Source: an uncultured Paracoccaceae bacterium (GTDB lineage: Bacteria > Pseudomonadota > Alphaproteobacteria > Rhodobacterales > Rhodobacteraceae). From it: a DNA stretch of 64,000 nt. The notes beneath the pieces are model-generated. The model saw nothing but the letters and a program-made list of their open reading frames with translations. It had not been told where the DNA came from and made no database searches. The stretch is taken from the NCBI GenBank assembly GCA_947492475.1, contig CANLNM010000005.1, positions 163,178-227,177 on the forward strand, in the 5' to 3' direction. Shown here piece after piece: positions 49,747-59,535 of the stretch. Both the position numbers and the translations under genes were made by a program. Position 1 is the stretch's first letter. Every line of letters starts with the position of its first letter.

Positions 49747-50871
49747 TTAGCGGTAGCTCAGCACACGTCCTGCGGGGCTGACGACAAATTTTCGCACGTC
49801 CTGAAATCCGGGTGGGTTTTCTTCGGCCAGTGCTTGGAATGGGCGTTCGGGCAAAATGATCGATCGCTCCAGGCGGGTGGCGCCACTTTCTCCGCCTTGG
49901 CCAGCGAACGGGTCAAGCGCATAGATTTCGCGCTGCACAGTGCCAAACCAGCCGGATTTGACGTGTTCTGCACGATCCGAAATCAGCTCTTCTTCGGTCC
50001 AGACCATGGCCCAGTCTTCGCCCACAGGGGCTTTGGCCCTTTGCAGGACATTGCGCAATGGCCCGTCCTGCCGGGTGAACGAATGCGAATACATCGGCCC
50101 CACATGGAACCGACGCAGGCGTTTGGGGTGCAGATCGTCAAAATCTTCGTCGAACCCTTTGGCGATGGTCAGCAATTTCAGCCCGGCCACGGATTGCGCC
50201 ATCAGATGGGCCTGCGCTTCTGGCCAGCGGCGTTCATCTTTGGGCAGGCCTGTGCGACCGGTATCTTCGACCTCCATCAGGTAAATCTGCGGCAGGTTGA
50301 TCTGGCTGTCATAGACCGCCCAGTGAATCAGAAATTTCCGGGTCGCGCCCGAATGTCCGCTGTTGCCCTGCCAGATGGCGATCGGATCATTGCGCGCCCA
50401 GAACAACGCGCCTTTTTGCAGCTCTTCGTAATAAAGCCGCTGTGACAACGCATATTGTAGCTTGGTTGGAATGTCCTGATCCCCAACAATGGTGCGGATC
50501 ATTTCATCCTTTAGATGATCCACCGACGGCATGCCCCGCAGATGCCGTTCCGCCTGAAGCGCATCATTGGACATGGTCATCAGTTCGGAAAACACCGGAA
50601 ACCCGGATTCTTTGCGGTCAAATTCCAGATGCCCGGCATGGGTATACCGCCCGGCGAAATGGTATTTATGCGCCAATGCGCGAAACGTCAGGGACAACCC
50701 CACCATGTACCGGCCCAAGATTTCTAGATCTTGCCGAGACATCCGCCCCTCTGCCTCCATCGTGGCGGCGACGCGGTTCATGTGATTTGTGATCTTATCA
50801 AACTTCGAAAAATAGCGCCGCGTGACACGGGTATCTTCGAGTTTGTGATGATCGTTTGGGGTGTCAGACAT
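49747..50871 (-). CDS. Conserved hypothetical protein, third gene of the unknown operon
   Basis: A 374-residue soluble protein (from MSDTPNDHHKLEDTRV). The helical N-terminus MNRVAATMEAEGRMSRQDLEILGRYMVG is followed by a mixed alpha/beta body: LPQIYLMEVEDTGRTGLP, LRRFHVGPMYSHSFTRQDG and EDWAMVWTEEELISDR. No motif I recognise. The start at 50871 overlaps the upstream membrane gene by 8 nt; there is a 25-nt gap to the AAA+ gene. Confidence 0.72.
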   Translation of the reverse strand: MSDTPNDHHKLEDTRVTRRYFSKFDKITNHMNRVAATMEAEGRMSRQDLEILGRYMVGLSLTFRALAHKYHFAGRYTHAGHLEFDRKESGFPVFSELMTMSNDALQAERHLRGMPSVDHLKDEMIRTIVGDQDIPTKLQYALSQRLYYEELQKGALFWARNDPIAIWQGNSGHSGATRKFLIHWAVYDSQINLPQIYLMEVEDTGRTGLPKDERRWPEAQAHLMAQSVAGLKLLTIAKGFDEDFDDLHPKRLRRFHVGPMYSHSFTRQDGPLRNVLQRAKAPVGEDWAMVWTEEELISDRAEHVKSGWFGTVQREIYALDPFAGQGGESGATRLERSIILPERPFQALAEENPPGFQDVRKFVVSPAGRVLSYR

Positions 50872-51133
50872 TTTCATCCTTTGGATAGGTGCTGTTATCT
50901 GCCGTTGGCGATGCTTCTTGTTTCGCCCTTATTCTTCGCACGCTGCGTAAGAAACTGTAGGGAAATCCAGCTAACGCCACCATCGCGATAGCCATGTGTT
51001 CTGGCCACCATTTCAATATACCAACGACGAGACCTACACCCAACAGGGCGTTAGCAAACAAGCTGGACCAGTTATTTGGCCAGAACACAAACGATTTGTT
51101 TATGTCACCAATTCCGCCCCACTTAGCCGCCAT
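50864..51133 (-). CDS. Small two-TM membrane protein, second gene of the unknown operon
   Basis: An 89-residue protein with hydrophobic segments at about 22-42 (WSSLFANALLGVGLVVGILKW) and 46-62 (MAIAMVALAGFPYSFLRSV). A basic RRIRAKQE segment and a polar tail follow. It overlaps the coiled-coil gene by 11 nt and the next gene by 8 nt, so translation should be coupled. Confidence 0.72.
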   Translation of the reverse strand: MAAKWGGIGDINKSFVFWPNNWSSLFANALLGVGLVVGILKWWPEHMAIAMVALAGFPYSFLRSVRRIRAKQEASPTADNSTYPKDENV

Positions 51134-52199
51134 ACTGGTTGCTGTCGTGCTTCTCTACGATCTTGGAAAACCGACGCATAAACCGCTCATCGGCTTTGGC
51201 TTTCTGTTCCAGAACATCACGCGCGAACACCATGTGGTCTTCGTGGGCTTCTAACATGTCGGCCATCCGGGAATTGGTTGCAGACCCGATGGCGGCCATG
51301 GCGGTCTGGGCCTCTTGGTCGGTTTTTACGCCAATTTCGTTGATCCGGTGGGCAACGTCCTGTTGCTGCGCGGTTTTCAACGATTTGGTCAGGGCGTCGT
51401 ACAGAACCACACGCTGTTTGGTGTCTGTTTCCAGCTTGTTGATCAGCACCATCTGCGTCGCCGCTTGGTTCTGAAGGCTATCGACCCAGGTTTTACCCTT
51501 TTCGATATAGCGTTCCAATGTTTGCGAATTGGCGATCTTAACCTGCTCGGTTTTGACCAGTTCGTTATATTCACTGTTCAATTGCGCCAGTTCAGTTTCC
51601 AGCTGGGTGCGGATCGCCGCGTCCTGTTCCACCGAAATTTTGTTTTCCAGCGTGATAATTTTGGGGTCCATGCCCTGAATTTCAGACTGCAGGCTTTCTA
51701 ATTCGGCGACAACGGTTTCGCGTTCAGCCAATGTGGTCTGAAGGTTCGCGTCGACCTTTTCTTTCTGTTCGTTCAGCACCGCCAATTGCCCTTCGAGCAA
51801 TTTGGTGATCACGTCAGACTTGGAAATCAAGTCCTGCAATTTGTCATCCACAGACGCCGTGCGCATCCGTTCCTGACGCATGCTTTCGGATTTACCTTTT
51901 GAGAAAAACCCAACCAGACTTTCCCAGCCGGTTTTGGTACGCATTTCGTTGAAATCCTGCTGGAACCCGGCCGTGACGTCATCCAGCCCCATAATCAGCT
52001 CTGCGATATTGGCGTTCATCGCTTCGGTATGGGAATGCACATCCTCAAGCGTGGCGTTTTCGATATCGACCGAAATGTCCGTGCCTGATTTCATCTTTTC
52101 GCGCGCGGTTTCAATCCGGCTGGTCAGGTCTTGGATTTTGGACTGTGCCTGCTGAACTTGCGCTTGGCTGTCACGAATTTGGCTTTCGAAATCACTCAT
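51123..52199 (-). CDS. Long coiled-coil protein, first gene of the unknown operon
   Basis: A 358-residue, almost wholly alpha-helical protein with heptad-like patterns. It runs MSDFESQIRDSQAQVQQAQSK, LAVLNEQKEKVDANLQTTLA, ETVVAELESLQSEIQGMD and IRTQLETELAQLNSEYNELV, and the second half continues alike. A Gly/Lys break (SLVGFFSKGKSES) lies near residue 93-105. There is no signal peptide or membrane segment. It recalls filament-forming or membrane-coating proteins such as PspA or TelA, but no family signature is seen. GGGGAC precedes the ATG. Confidence 0.8.
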   Translation of the reverse strand: MSDFESQIRDSQAQVQQAQSKIQDLTSRIETAREKMKSGTDISVDIENATLEDVHSHTEAMNANIAELIMGLDDVTAGFQQDFNEMRTKTGWESLVGFFSKGKSESMRQERMRTASVDDKLQDLISKSDVITKLLEGQLAVLNEQKEKVDANLQTTLAERETVVAELESLQSEIQGMDPKIITLENKISVEQDAAIRTQLETELAQLNSEYNELVKTEQVKIANSQTLERYIEKGKTWVDSLQNQAATQMVLINKLETDTKQRVVLYDALTKSLKTAQQQDVAHRINEIGVKTDQEAQTAMAAIGSATNSRMADMLEAHEDHMVFARDVLEQKAKADERFMRRFSKIVEKHDSNQYGG

Positions 52200-52352
52200 T
52201 TAGATGTCCCCTGTCTCAATCACTTGTCGTGTATATAGGTACGTTTACCGCGAATTTCACGCCCAGAGTAGTCGGAAATCGTGTAAAGCCGCGCCAATCG
52301 GTAGGGGTTTCCTTACTTTCGCATCGTGACACAAGTATGGCATTGAAACACT

Positions 52353-52883
52353 ATGAACGGCGTTCACAAACATACCCGCCCCTCAGCCCTTATTTGGGCC
52401 GCCCTTACACTGGTGATTTTGGCTTTCCATCATTTTGGGATTCGCCCCATGCTGGAACACCGCGCTGTCCTTTGGACGCCTGTGGCCTTGGGGTTCAGCG
52501 CGACTTTGGCCGCTGGATTGGCAACTTTGGTTTGGCTGATCCAACTGACCCGCATGGATGTTCCGCGCGAAGTGTTTCAGATCACACGTGCGCGCATCAT
52601 TGCCCCGTTCATCATGGCCTTTGTAACACCCTTTGCAGTGCTCAGTTGGATCCCCTGGATTTTAGGGGGCTTTAGCTTTTTTATTGTCTCCGAACCTGCT
52701 TTGTTTTTTGGGTTTTCAGGCGTTTACATCATCGCGATGTCGTTTTGGTTCCCGATTTGCGCGATGATCATCAGGCACACCAAAAACCGCCACATCATTC
52801 GCGTGGGATTATTTTGCCTGATGTATTTTTCCGCCTATAGCCTGATTATGATTATATGGGGCTATCAGGAGTTTCGGATTTAA
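52353..52883 (+). CDS. Hypothetical four-TM membrane protein
   Basis: A 176-residue protein with hydrophobic segments at about 12-27, 40-65, 85-105 (IIAPFIMAFVTPFAVLSWIPW), 108-138 and 150-170. It is divergent from the unknown operon and partly overlaps the transpeptidase gene end (4 nt) in the convergent sense. No recognised family. Location next to the operon could be chance. Confidence 0.65.
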   Translation: MNGVHKHTRPSALIWAALTLVILAFHHFGIRPMLEHRAVLWTPVALGFSATLAAGLATLVWLIQLTRMDVPREVFQITRARIIAPFIMAFVTPFAVLSWIPWILGGFSFFIVSEPALFFGFSGVYIIAMSFWFPICAMIIRHTKNRHIIRVGLFCLMYFSAYSLIMIIWGYQEFRI

Positions 52884-53695
52884 CCCTCGGCCTCATCGTC
52901 AGAATCCGCCGCGCTTTCGGTGGTTTCTTCCGATGCCAATTGCGCCTCGATCGCGGCGAAGATCACGTCGCTATCCACATCCAATGGCGGTAATTCTTCG
53001 CCCCGATTGGCCAGTTCTTCGCCCTCAATGCGCACGCTGTCTTCGTAGCTGCGGATCACCACGCGGGTGCCGTTTTCCACCCGATCATACAAATCAATCA
53101 CGTCCTGATTAAACAGCCGGATACAGCCCGCCGATCCGGAATTTCCAATCACCCGCAGATCATTGGTGCCGTGGATGCGGAAATGGGTGTCGCGCGAACC
53201 GCTAAACAGATAGAGCGCCCGCGCGCCCAGCGGGCTAACAGGTCCGCCCGGAATGCCGGCGGCGAAATCCCCGTATTGTTCGGGCTGAGTGCGCAACATA
53301 TTGGCGGTCGGGGTCCAGGACGGCCATTCGCGTTTGATCCGGATCACCGTCGGAAACCGCAATCCCCGTCCCGCACGACCCACCGCAATTGGATAGCGCA
53401 TCGCCATGCCATCATCCTGAATCAAATACAAAAACTTGGCATGAGGGTCGATTTCAATCACACCGGGACCCAGATCACCGGGATAGTCGACCAAGGCGCG
53501 GCGGTTCACACCCTGTAAAAACTGCGCAGGTACGGCGGGAATTGTATAACCGCCATCCTCGATCAAGCCATATTCCGCAGGGCTGTCACCATTTTGGGGG
53601 GCATCATCGCTGTCCAACGTGGCACAGGCGTTTAGTCCGGCCAACAAACCAGCGAACATCACAACTCGAAGCGAAGATGAAAAGAGCACGGGCAC
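52880..53695 (-). CDS. L,D-transpeptidase (YkuD) lipoprotein
   Basis: An approximately 271-residue protein. A lipoprotein signal (LRVVMFAGLLAGLNACATL, lipobox LNAC) is followed by the YkuD domain at about 75-210: KFLYLIQDDGMAMRYPIAVG, PGGPVSPLGARALYLF and the catalytic HGTND...GNSGSAGCIRLFNQD (His and Cys-x-Arg). An acidic tail follows. It makes 3-3 cross-links or attaches proteins to peptidoglycan. The start is uncertain: the GTG at 53695 follows AAGGA; the GTG at 53689 and upstream codons to 53770 are alternatives. Confidence 0.9.
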   Translation of the reverse strand: MPVLFSSSLRVVMFAGLLAGLNACATLDSDDAPQNGDSPAEYGLIEDGGYTIPAVPAQFLQGVNRRALVDYPGDLGPGVIEIDPHAKFLYLIQDDGMAMRYPIAVGRAGRGLRFPTVIRIKREWPSWTPTANMLRTQPEQYGDFAAGIPGGPVSPLGARALYLFSGSRDTHFRIHGTNDLRVIGNSGSAGCIRLFNQDVIDLYDRVENGTRVVIRSYEDSVRIEGEELANRGEELPPLDVDSDVIFAAIEAQLASEETTESAADSDDEAEG

Positions 53696-53813
53696 AGCAT
53701 CCTTAATGGTTTCATTATTGATACCATGGCGCATCCCAAGCGCAAATTTTTTGCGAGGTGGCCCCCCCATTTTCTGCGTTCCCGGCCGTGATGGGTTCTG
53801 TTAAAGATCACAC

Positions 53814-54272
53814 ATGTTGAGCATCTTAAAATCACTGGCCTTTCGATTGACCGGATCCCGGGCAGACCCGGATTCGGCAATGTTTTCCCAACCCGCATTG
53901 CCTGAATTGCACCCCATCCCGAACGGATATGCGCGTGTCCATGTGTTTTGGGGGGATTTTGACAGCGAAAATGACGCGCTGGCCTATTGTCACGGCACCG
54001 GACAGGAAAACAATCCCGCCCCACTGACGCGGGACATGCCTGATGCCTTTATCGATCCCACATTCGTAGAAATAAACCGCGACGCTGATATCAAATCCGT
54101 GCTGCAATGGCTGGATCGCGACGGCAAAGTCGAAACAAATGTGGATGCAAGCGCAATGGGCAACACGTTGATCCTGATCTACGAAGACGCCTTTGGCGGA
54201 TTGCCGTATCGTTTGGGCTATACGGATCGCGTCGCATATGCGGCCGCATGGTTGATCCGGAAACGCAAATGA
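53814..54272 (+). CDS. Conserved hypothetical protein, possibly Imm22-like
   Basis: A 152-residue protein. The central part YARVHVFWGDFDSENDALAYC then FIDPTFVEINRDADIKSVLQWL and GGLPYRLGYTDRVAYAAAWLI resembles, weakly, immunity-type folds such as Imm22. No toxin is adjacent. It overlaps the downstream P1 peptidase by 4 nt. I treat the immunity idea as speculative. Confidence 0.6.
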   Translation: MLSILKSLAFRLTGSRADPDSAMFSQPALPELHPIPNGYARVHVFWGDFDSENDALAYCHGTGQENNPAPLTRDMPDAFIDPTFVEINRDADIKSVLQWLDRDGKVETNVDASAMGNTLILIYEDAFGGLPYRLGYTDRVAYAAAWLIRKRK

Positions 54273-55255
54273 TCCCGGGCCCCCGCAATTTGATCACGGA
54301 TGTGGACGGGTTTGTGATTGGCAATGCCAGTGACGAAAGCATCAAATCCGGGGTGACCGTTTTCACCTCAGATGCGCCGTTTACCGCGGGGATTCATGTG
54401 ATGGGCGGCGCACCCGGAACCCGTGAAACTGATTTACTGGCCCCTGATAAAACCGTGCAACAGGTGGATGCGCTGGTTTTGTCGGGCGGGTCGGCTTTTG
54501 GATTGGATGCGGCGTCTGGGGTGGCGGATGCACTAGCAGCGCGGGGGCGTGGTTTTGCCGTTGGGGATCACCGTGTGCCCATTGTGCCCTCGGCCATTTT
54601 GTTCGATCTGATCAATGGCGGCGACAAAAACTGGGGCCAAAACCCCTACAAAACCCTAGGACAAAATGCGTTAGACGATGTGTCCCGGGACTTTGACCTT
54701 GGCAGCGTGGGCGCGGGGTGCGGTGCGACAACTGCGGTGCTCAAAGGGGGGCTTGGGTCTGCATCTGCAAAGATTGGCGAATACATGGTGGGCGCCGTGG
54801 TGGCCGTTAATGCGTTGGGATCAGCAACAATTGATGAGGGTCCACATTTTTGGGCCGCCCCGTTTGAACAGAACGGCGAATTTGGCGATCAAGGCTGGCC
54901 CGGTGATTTTCCAACCGGGGCGCCTGCGACCAAATTAGACGCGCCCCAAAACACCACCATCGCAATCGTTGCAACCGATGCCGACCTAAGCCAAGCGCAA
55001 TGCACCCGGTTGGCGGTTGCGGCTCATGACGGCATGGCGCGCGCCTTGGTGCCCAGCCATACGCCGTTGGATGGGGACCTGATTTTTGCCGCCAGTTCCG
55101 GAGCCCGGCCGCTACAGGACCCAATCGCCGATACATTGATGTTGGGACATGGGGCCGCGACCTGTCTGGCCCGCGCGATTGCACGCGCCATTTTCCACGC
55201 CAGCCCCGCATCAGATGATCCAATGCCAACTTGGCGGCAGAAACACATGCCCTAA
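54269..55255 (+). CDS. P1-family (S58) peptidase
   Basis: A 328-residue DmpA/NylC-superfamily protein: ITDVDGFVIGNASDESIKSGVTVF at the N-terminus, LVLSGGSAFGLDAASGVADAL, GAGCGATTAVLKGGLGSASAKIG and the GATT-type Ntn nucleophile region. Such enzymes self-process into two chains and act as aminopeptidases or amidases. The ATG at 54269 overlaps the upstream gene by 4 nt. The longer frame from 54107 is a shadow. Confidence 0.88.
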   Translation: MIPGPRNLITDVDGFVIGNASDESIKSGVTVFTSDAPFTAGIHVMGGAPGTRETDLLAPDKTVQQVDALVLSGGSAFGLDAASGVADALAARGRGFAVGDHRVPIVPSAILFDLINGGDKNWGQNPYKTLGQNALDDVSRDFDLGSVGAGCGATTAVLKGGLGSASAKIGEYMVGAVVAVNALGSATIDEGPHFWAAPFEQNGEFGDQGWPGDFPTGAPATKLDAPQNTTIAIVATDADLSQAQCTRLAVAAHDGMARALVPSHTPLDGDLIFAASSGARPLQDPIADTLMLGHGAATCLARAIARAIFHASPASDDPMPTWRQKHMP

Positions 55256-55321
55256 CCACCAAATCCCACTTTACCAGCGCAACGCAGGTCCTATAATTTG
55301 ATCAAAATATCGGAGAACCCC

Positions 55322-56800
55322 ATGCTTGATTCCCAGACCAACCTAAAGTCCCTTTTGTCTGACCCGACTTTGGTCTGTGACAAAGCCTATATCGCAGGCA
55401 AATGGGTGGATGCCGCCAGCGGCGCAACAATCGACGTGACCAACCCGGCGCGTGGCGATGTCATCGCAAAAGTGCCCGATTTGTCCCGCGCCGAAGCCGC
55501 TGACGCAATTGCCGCCTCCGATGTCGCCCGTCGCGATTGGGCCGCCCTGACCGCCAAGGCCCGCGCCAATATCCTGCGCAAATGGTACGAACTGATCATG
55601 GCCAACCAAGAAGACCTGGCGATCATCATGACCTCTGAACAGGGCAAACCCCTGGCCGAAGCGCGCGGCGAAGTGGGCTATGGCGCCAGTTTCATCGAAT
55701 GGTTCGCAGAAGAGGCAAAACGCGTCTACGGCGAAACCATTCCCGGCCACATGCCCGACAAACGCATCACCGTGATCAAACAGCCGATTGGGGTTGCTGC
55801 TGGCATCACGCCTTGGAATTTCCCGCTGGCGATGATCACCCGCAAAGTGGCCCCCGCACTGGCCGCAGGCTGTGGTTTTGTGGTGCGCCCGGCCACGCAA
55901 ACCCCGCTATCCGCGCTGGCTGCGGCCAAGTTGGGCGAACAGGCCGGCATCCCGGCTGGGCTGTTTTCTGTCGTGACATCCTCTGCTGATTCCGAAATCG
56001 GCAAAGAGTTCTGCGAAAACGATACGGTCAAAAAACTGACCTTTACCGGGTCCACCCGTGTGGGGCGCATCTTGTTGCGTCAAGCGGCCGATCAGGTCAA
56101 AAAATGTTCCATGGAACTGGGCGGCAACGCGCCGTTTATTGTGTTTGATGACGCCGATCTGGATGACGCCGTGATTGGGGCCATCGCCTGTAAATTCCGC
56201 AATAACGGCCAGACATGTGTCTGCGCCAATCGCATCTATGTGCAGGCCGGTGTTTATGATGCATTCGCCGAAAAACTAAAGATCGCAGTTGAGGCGTTGA
56301 AAGTAGGCGACGGCCTGTCATACGGCACCGAATTGGGCCCGCTGATTGCCCCGGCTGCGGTGACCAAAGTGCAGGAACATCTGGATGACGCCGTATCCAA
56401 AGGGGCCACCGTGTTAACTGGCGGTGCAGCGCATGGGCTGGGCGGGATGTTCTTTGAACCCACCATCGTCACCGGCGCGACCAAAGACATGATCGTGGCC
56501 ACGGATGAAACCTTTGGCCCGTTTGCCCCGCTGTTCAAGTTTGAGGACGAAGACGACGTGATCGCCCAAGCCAATGACACGATTTTTGGTCTGGCATCCT
56601 ATTTCTACGCCAAAGACATGGCCCGCGTGATCAAAGTGTCCGAAGCGTTGGAATACGGCATCGTTGGCGTCAACACGGGCATCATTTCCACCGAGGTCGC
56701 CCCGTTTGGCGGCGTCAAACAATCCGGCCTTGGCCGCGAAGGCAGCCATCACGGCATCGAAGATTACCTGGAAATGAAATATGTCTGCGTGTCCGTTTAA
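55322..56800 (+). CDS. gabD: NAD(P)-dependent succinate-semialdehyde dehydrogenase-type ALDH
   Basis: A 492-residue ALDH of GabD type: TPWNFPLAMITRKVAPALAAG, FTGSTRVGRIL, MELGGNAPFIVFDDADLD, NNGQTCVCANRIY (catalytic Cys) and GGVKQSGLGREGSHHGIEDYLEMKY. It converts succinate semialdehyde to succinate, although related aldehydes cannot be excluded. The ATG at 55322 follows GGAGAA; the frame opens at 55298. No gabT is adjacent. Confidence 0.92.
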   Translation: MLDSQTNLKSLLSDPTLVCDKAYIAGKWVDAASGATIDVTNPARGDVIAKVPDLSRAEAADAIAASDVARRDWAALTAKARANILRKWYELIMANQEDLAIIMTSEQGKPLAEARGEVGYGASFIEWFAEEAKRVYGETIPGHMPDKRITVIKQPIGVAAGITPWNFPLAMITRKVAPALAAGCGFVVRPATQTPLSALAAAKLGEQAGIPAGLFSVVTSSADSEIGKEFCENDTVKKLTFTGSTRVGRILLRQAADQVKKCSMELGGNAPFIVFDDADLDDAVIGAIACKFRNNGQTCVCANRIYVQAGVYDAFAEKLKIAVEALKVGDGLSYGTELGPLIAPAAVTKVQEHLDDAVSKGATVLTGGAAHGLGGMFFEPTIVTGATKDMIVATDETFGPFAPLFKFEDEDDVIAQANDTIFGLASYFYAKDMARVIKVSEALEYGIVGVNTGIISTEVAPFGGVKQSGLGREGSHHGIEDYLEMKYVCVSV

Positions 56801-56962
56801 CCGATCCGCATGACGACCTGACAAAGGCGGCCAATGTCGCCTTTGTTCGACCAAACCCCCAAACAAATCACATTCAACGCCCGCGATCCGGTCACGCAAG
56901 GTTGCCCCCAACGGCCCTGCACGCTAAAGCCTTGGCCGAAACCAAGCCAGACTGGATTGACC

Positions 56963-58444
56963 ATGGCCAAAGTGAAAAAAGCCCCCCGCCCTAAGGCAGT
57001 GACGCCCAAGGGATTCCGCGACTATTTCGGCAATGACGTGACAGAACGCACCGAAATGCTGCATCAGATCGCCGGGGTCTATCATCGCTATGGGTTTGAC
57101 GCGCTAGAAAGCTCGGCTGTGGAAACCGTCGAAGCGCTGGGGAAATTTCTGCCCGATGTGGATCGCCCCAACGAAGGCGTTTTCGCCTGGCAAGAGGACG
57201 AAACCGATTGGGTCGCGCTGCGCTATGATCTGACGGCTCCGCTGGCGCGGGTCTATGCCCAACACCGCAATGATTTGCCCACCCCCTATCGCCGCTACGC
57301 GATGGGTCCTGTTTGGCGCAACGAAAAGCCGGGACCGGGGCGGTATCGCCAATTTTATCAATGCGATGCGGACACGGTTGGCACGGCATCGGTGGCTGCG
57401 GATGCAGAAATCTGCGCTATGCTGTCGGACACCCTGGAAACCGTCGGCATCCCACGTGGTGACTATTTGGTGCGGGTCAATAACCGCAAAGTGCTGAACG
57501 GCATTTTGGAAACCATGGGGCTGGGCGAAGACGCCAAACGCGACGCCGTTTTGCGCACCATCGATAAGTTCGACAAAGTCGGCGTTGATGGCGTGCGTCA
57601 ATTGCTGACCAAAGGACGTCTGGACGGGTCCGGTGCCTTTATTGACGGCGTAGGGCTGAGCGACGATCAAGCCGAACCTGTGCTGGCGTTTCTGACGTCA
57701 CGCGCCGATGACACCGCCAAAACGCTGGCCAATTTGCGCGACGCCATTGGTGGGTCCGACACGGGTGCCAAGGGTGTAGATGAACTTGAAAACATCGCCG
57801 CCCTGCTGGATGCCCAGAATTACGGCCCGGATCAAATCCTGATCGATCCGTCGATTGTGCGTGGGCTGGGATATTACACCGGGCCGGTTTTTGAGGCCGA
57901 GCTCACCTTTGAAATCCTTGATGAAAAGGGGCGTCCGCGTCAATTCGGATCGGTATCAGGCGGCGGACGTTATGACGATCTGGTCAAACGGTTCACCGGC
58001 CAAGAAGTGCCCGCAACTGGCGTATCAATTGGCGTTGATCGCCTGTTGGCGGCTTTGCGCGAAAAAGGTCGTATCGGCAGCGTGGCAAACGGCCCGGTTG
58101 TGGTGACGGTCATGGATCGCGACCGCATGGCGGATTACCAAACGATGGTGGCCGAATTGCGCAATGCCGGCATCCGCGCCGAGGTCTATCTAGGCAATCC
58201 CAAAAACTTTGGCAACCAGTTGAAATACGCCGACAAACGCCATTCGCCCATCGCTGTAATCGAAGGTGGCGACGAAAAATCCAACGGCGTGGTTCAGATC
58301 AAGGATTTGATCTTGGGTGCGAAAATTGCCCAAAACGCCACGTTGGAAGAATGGAAAGAACGCCCCAGCCAATACGAAATCCCACGTGGGGAATTGGTGG
58401 CGAAAGTGCGGGAAATTCTGGCCAGTCAGGACGCGGATAAATGA
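56963..58444 (+). CDS. hisS: Histidyl-tRNA synthetase
   Basis: A 493-residue class II synthetase: [10 protein letters not shown], motif 2 [53 protein letters not shown] and [12 protein letters not shown]. The C-terminal anticodon-binding domain ([31 protein letters not shown]) completes it. The ATG at 56963 starts [17 protein letters not shown]; the longer frame from 56834 is discarded. The stop overlaps the hisZ start by 4 nt. Confidence 0.97.
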   Translation: MAKVKKAPRPKAVTPKGFRDYFGNDVTERTEMLHQIAGVYHRYGFDALESSAVETVEALGKFLPDVDRPNEGVFAWQEDETDWVALRYDLTAPLARVYAQHRNDLPTPYRRYAMGPVWRNEKPGPGRYRQFYQCDADTVGTASVAADAEICAMLSDTLETVGIPRGDYLVRVNNRKVLNGILETMGLGEDAKRDAVLRTIDKFDKVGVDGVRQLLTKGRLDGSGAFIDGVGLSDDQAEPVLAFLTSRADDTAKTLANLRDAIGGSDTGAKGVDELENIAALLDAQNYGPDQILIDPSIVRGLGYYTGPVFEAELTFEILDEKGRPRQFGSVSGGGRYDDLVKRFTGQEVPATGVSIGVDRLLAALREKGRIGSVANGPVVVTVMDRDRMADYQTMVAELRNAGIRAEVYLGNPKNFGNQLKYADKRHSPIAVIEGGDEKSNGVVQIKDLILGAKIAQNATLEEWKERPSQYEIPRGELVAKVREILASQDADK

Positions 58445-59535
58445 TCGGTTCCTCCTCTCGATCCATGGCACGCGGGCGCGCCGCGCGTTTGATGGAGACA
58501 TTTCAATCGCAGGGCGCGGTCCCAGTTGATGCGGATATGTTGCTGCCTGCGGACACATTGCTGGACCTATACGGTGAAGACATCCGCGCGCGCGCCTATG
58601 TGACATCAGACCCGCTGCGCGGCGAAATGATGATGCGGCCCGATTTCACTGTGCCCGTCGTTCAGATGCATATGCGCGATCAGGCAGAACCGGCGCGCTA
58701 CACCTATTCCGGCGAAGTGTTCCGCAAACAGGAAATGCTGGAAAGCCGCCCGATTGAATATCTGCAAGTCGGCTATGAGGTGTTTGACGGGTCAAACCCT
58801 GCCGCTGCCGATGCAGAGGTATTCGCCTTGTTTTCCAAGGAACTGTCACCGTTGAACCTGCGGGTTTCGACCGGTGATATCGGCATTCTGACCGCCGCCG
58901 TTCAGGGGTTGGACACCACCGATGCCCGCAAATCCGCGCTGCTGCGTCATCTATGGCGCCCACGTCGGTTTCGCGCCTTGTTGGATCGGTTCGGCGGTCG
59001 CACACCCGCCCCCACAGGCCGGGCCGCGCTGCTGGAAAACCCTGATCCGCTGGCCAATATGGGCCCTGTCGCGGGGCTGCGCCGCGAGGATGAAATCGCA
59101 ACCCGCATCCAAGCGTTGCGCGAAGACGCCGCCGCCAAACCGATTTCCGGCGAACAGATCGACTTGCTGGATGCCCTGCTGGATCTGAGGGAAACGGTGC
59201 CCAACATTCTGATCGCTTTGCGTGATATTTCGGTCGACCTGCCCAGCATCAGCGCGGCGGTTGATCGTATTTCGGCGCGCAGTGATGCCATGGCCGCCCT
59301 AGGTGTGGATGTCGAAAACCTAATATTCGAAGGGTCCTATGGCCGCACATCCATGGAATATTACGATGGGTTTGTGTTCGGGTTCTACGCCCCCGGCCGC
59401 CCGGATTTACCCCCGGTCGCCACAGGCGGGCGCTATGATGCATTAACCAGATTCCTGGGCAAAGGACGCGAAATTCCGGCGGTTGGCGGGGTTATTCGCC
59501 CTGAATTGCTGGTCGAGTTGGAGAGCACATCATGA
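58441..59535 (+). CDS. hisZ: ATP phosphoribosyltransferase regulatory subunit
   Basis: A 364-residue HisRS paralogue lacking aminoacylation. It forms the octameric complex that the short HisG needs for activity and histidine feedback. Family features are [42 protein letters not shown] and [17 protein letters not shown]...TGGRYDAL. It overlaps hisS and hisG by 4 nt on each side. Confidence 0.95.
   Translation: MIGSSSRSMARGRAARLMETFQSQGAVPVDADMLLPADTLLDLYGEDIRARAYVTSDPLRGEMMMRPDFTVPVVQMHMRDQAEPARYTYSGEVFRKQEMLESRPIEYLQVGYEVFDGSNPAAADAEVFALFSKELSPLNLRVSTGDIGILTAAVQGLDTTDARKSALLRHLWRPRRFRALLDRFGGRTPAPTGRAALLENPDPLANMGPVAGLRREDEIATRIQALREDAAAKPISGEQIDLLDALLDLRETVPNILIALRDISVDLPSISAAVDRISARSDAMAALGVDVENLIFEGSYGRTSMEYYDGFVFGFYAPGRPDLPPVATGGRYDALTRFLGKGREIPAVGGVIRPELLVELESTS

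Noticed and set aside
51123..52199. Assigning the coiled-coil protein to TelA (toxic anion resistance)
   Set aside because: Size and helical content fit, but I cannot see a TelA family signature and no ter genes are adjacent.
52145..52675. Open frame of 176 codons overlapping the four-TM protein
   Set aside because: The +2-shifted frame gives no membrane topology or family match; the frame from 52353 has coherent hydrophobic segments.
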